Assembly (NCBI GenBank): GCA_051745935.1
Contig: JBNJEM010000387.1
Span: 1 to 7,512 of the forward strand
Source: JBNJEM01 sp051745935
GTDB lineage: Bacteria > Planctomycetota > Planctomycetia > Pirellulales > Pirellulaceae
Direction of reading: 5' to 3'
DNA length: 7,512 bases
Made by a program: the position numbers and the translations under genes. The notes beneath the pieces are model-generated. The model was given only the letters and a program-made list of their open reading frames with translations. It was not told the DNA's origin and made no database searches. This document shows, one piece after another, positions 6,252 to 7,512 of the stretch. Every line of letters begins with the position of its first letter. The stretch's first letter is position 1.

Positions 6252-7091
6252 ATGGTTAGAGCCGCTTTCCTGTTCGTGGTGGTTTTGATTCCAGCTTTAT
6301 CGATCGAGGGCAAAGAGGTCGAGGGCCAGCGCCCGACCAAGGTCTGGAATCGCACTGGCTCGTTGGGCGAGGCGCCCGAGCGGGTGGCTGATGACTACCC
6401 TCTTTCCGACCAGCAGAACAACGACGAGACGAACTGGATCAGCCTGTTCAACGGAAAGAATCTCGACGGTTGGCGCGTCAAATGCCGTCCCGGCGATGAA
6501 GACAAGACAGGATACTGGAAAGTCGTGGACGGCACGATCACTGCCGACACCCCGCCCAACAGCAAACATCACTATATTTGGCTGCTGACGGAAAAGGAGT
6601 ACTCCGACTTCGAACTTCGGCTGAAGATCCAGACTTACCCCAACACAACCGGCAACAGCGGCATCCAGGTGCGCAGCCGCTACGACGACGAAGCGGGTTG
6701 GCTGGACGGTCCTCAGGTCGATATCAACCCACCTGGTCCCTGGAGAAATGGTTTCATTTACGATGAAACACGAGGCGCCCAGGTCTGGCTCTGGCCGAAC
6801 GTGGGGAAACCAGCCAACGCCAAACCGGAACACGCCCCAGAAGGATGGAAGTGGTTCCATGCCGACAATGAGGACGTTTGGAACGACGTTCACATTGTCT
6901 GCAAGGGCACCTGGATCAAGACGATGGTCAACGGAGTCCCCATCGCCAATTACGACGGACGGGGACGGCTTGATGATGAAGCCCACCGGCACCGCAATGT
7001 CGGAATGAAGGGGCACATTGGCCTCCAAATTCATCCCGGCAAGGAGTTGCTCATCCGGTTCAAAGACATCAGAGCGAGGAAACTGGACTGA
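6252..7091 (+). CDS. Secreted DUF1080 / 3-keto-disaccharide hydrolase-like protein (279 aa)
   Basis: The ATG at 6252 has GAGGAG (6239-6244) seven bases upstream. An in-frame TTG at 6234, with AAGGAG (6217-6222) eleven bases upstream, would add six residues (MSRRLI) and cannot be excluded. Residues 1-17 form a signal peptide with a likely cut after ALS. A variable region follows, then the DUF1080 domain (PF06439, concanavalin/jelly-roll fold). It opens with LFNGKNLDGW (65-74), has WKVVDGTI (about 93-100), the conserved GNSGIQVRSR (134-143), and closes with a WxxxxxxxxG-VNG segment, GHIGLQIHPG and a final FKDIRARKLD. Family members are described as 3-keto-disaccharide hydrolases or glycan-binding modules in polysaccharide utilisation, common in Planctomycetes, Verrucomicrobia and Bacteroidetes. 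Activity is not proven from sequence. It follows the FG-GAP gene by 172 bases filled with repeat relics, so co-transcription is uncertain. Confidence 0.88.
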   Translation: MVRAAFLFVVVLIPALSIEGKEVEGQRPTKVWNRTGSLGEAPERVADDYPLSDQQNNDETNWISLFNGKNLDGWRVKCRPGDEDKTGYWKVVDGTITADTPPNSKHHYIWLLTEKEYSDFELRLKIQTYPNTTGNSGIQVRSRYDDEAGWLDGPQVDINPPGPWRNGFIYDETRGAQVWLWPNVGKPANAKPEHAPEGWKWFHADNEDVWNDVHIVCKGTWIKTMVNGVPIANYDGRGRLDDEAHRHRNVGMKGHIGLQIHPGKELLIRFKDIRARKLD

Positions 7092-7104
7092 TTCCTGGGG
7101 AATC
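7090..7104 (+). terminator. Short hairpin at the DUF1080 stop codon
   Basis: GATTCC (7090-7095) and GGAATC (7099-7104) pair perfectly around a three-base TGG loop, starting within the stop codon. There is no downstream T-run, so if it ends transcription it is not a classical intrinsic terminator; it may only protect the mRNA 3' end. Confidence 0.25.
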
Positions 7105-7123
7105 CTGCCAGCCTTCTCGGATA

Positions 7124-7141
7124 TTTGAGTTATGCCTCAAA
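7124..7141. repeat. Inverted repeat across the putative transposase start codon
   Basis: TTTGAG (7124-7129) and CTCAAA (7136-7141) pair perfectly around TTATGC, placing the ATG at 7132 in the loop. It could be a chance palindrome, part of a decayed element end, or a structure limiting translation of the frame that follows. Confidence 0.3.
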
Positions 7142-7512
7142 CCCCGCAGTTTCAAAGGAACCCCCGAGAGTTTCACGGGAAAGACATCACCGAGGACATG
7201 CAGATCCGCGGCGGATACATCTGTCACCTGGACGCCACGTGCGAAGCGGGCGATCCATTGCTGACGAGTTCGATCGACTCGCTTTCGGAAATCGTTCTGG
7301 GTAACGTCAAGTTGCCCGCTGAAAATAAGCGACACATCATGCCGTTCCTTCGACGCATCAAACAAGCCTATGGCATTCCGCTTGCGTTGGTCCACGACAT
7401 GGGCAAAGGCATCCTCAAGGCGGTCGCTACCGTCTTTCCCGAGGTGCCGGACTTCATTTGCCACTTCCATTTCCCGCGCGACATCGGAAAGGACTTCCTC
7501 GGCACTGAATAC
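7132..7512 (+). CDS. DDE/MULE-type transposase-like protein, partial at the window edge and probably N-terminally truncated
   Basis: An open frame of 127 codons runs from ATG 7132 off the right edge; a TGA at 7126-7128 closes it upstream. I see GGYICHLDATCEAGDP (residues 27-42) with a candidate first catalytic Asp at 34. A second acidic position follows in LVHDMGKGI (Asp 89), then VPDFICHFHFPRDIGKD (105-121). The order and the 55-residue spacing of the two Asp resemble the RNase H-fold core of MULE/DDE transposases; the final acidic residue would lie beyond the edge. Only 26 residues precede the core, so the usual N-terminal DNA-binding domain appears missing, and no clear ribosome binding site precedes the ATG. 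It may therefore be a 5'-truncated remnant rather than a working gene. The family call comes from motif recall and is moderately sure. Confidence 0.55.
   Translation, partial: MPQTPQFQRNPREFHGKDITEDMQIRGGYICHLDATCEAGDPLLTSSIDSLSEIVLGNVKLPAENKRHIMPFLRRIKQAYGIPLALVHDMGKGILKAVATVFPEVPDFICHFHFPRDIGKDFLGTEY

Overview
The window looks like chromosomal DNA from a GC-rich member of the PVC group, most likely a planctomycete. This rests on three things: a secreted FG-GAP propeller next to a secreted DUF1080 (3-keto-disaccharide hydrolase-like) protein, many small mobile-element relics between genes, and a short palindromic repeat of a kind I associate from memory with Planctomycetes. The phylum call is inference; there is no rRNA or other phylogenetic marker here. 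All recognised genes lie on the + strand.

Left part (1-4570): a small, very arginine-rich charged protein (107-355) is followed by about 330 bases with no convincing gene but one candidate promoter. Then comes a tight two-gene operon: a giant polytopic DUF2339 membrane protein (684-3191) overlapping by ATGA with a DUF3999 protein (3188-4570) that has an N-terminal signal or lipobox and a C-terminal membrane anchor. DUF2339 and DUF3999 genes are recurrent neighbours in bacteria and have no established function, so this is probably an envelope module whose products act together.

Middle part (4567-4783): immediately at the DUF3999 stop codon lies a 131-bp MITE-like element. It has imperfect 21-bp terminal inverted repeats (17/21), an internal perfect hairpin and a flanking CGA duplication. 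The element appears to supply the present stop codon of the DUF3999 gene.

Right part (4784-7512): an exported protein with exactly seven evenly spaced calcium-loop motifs (a predicted seven-bladed FG-GAP/VCBS beta-propeller) is followed by an exported DUF1080 protein. Together they suggest extracytoplasmic glycan handling. The 172 bases between them hold what looks like a decayed group II intron domain V and a possible REP-like tract. Downstream of the DUF1080 gene, an open frame that runs off the window edge encodes a DDE/MULE-type transposase-like segment, probably lacking its N-terminal domain. No CRISPR array, tRNA, rRNA or complete mobile element was found. The most interesting items are the MITE-like insertion at a stop codon, the intron relic, and the uncharacterised DUF2339-DUF3999 pair.
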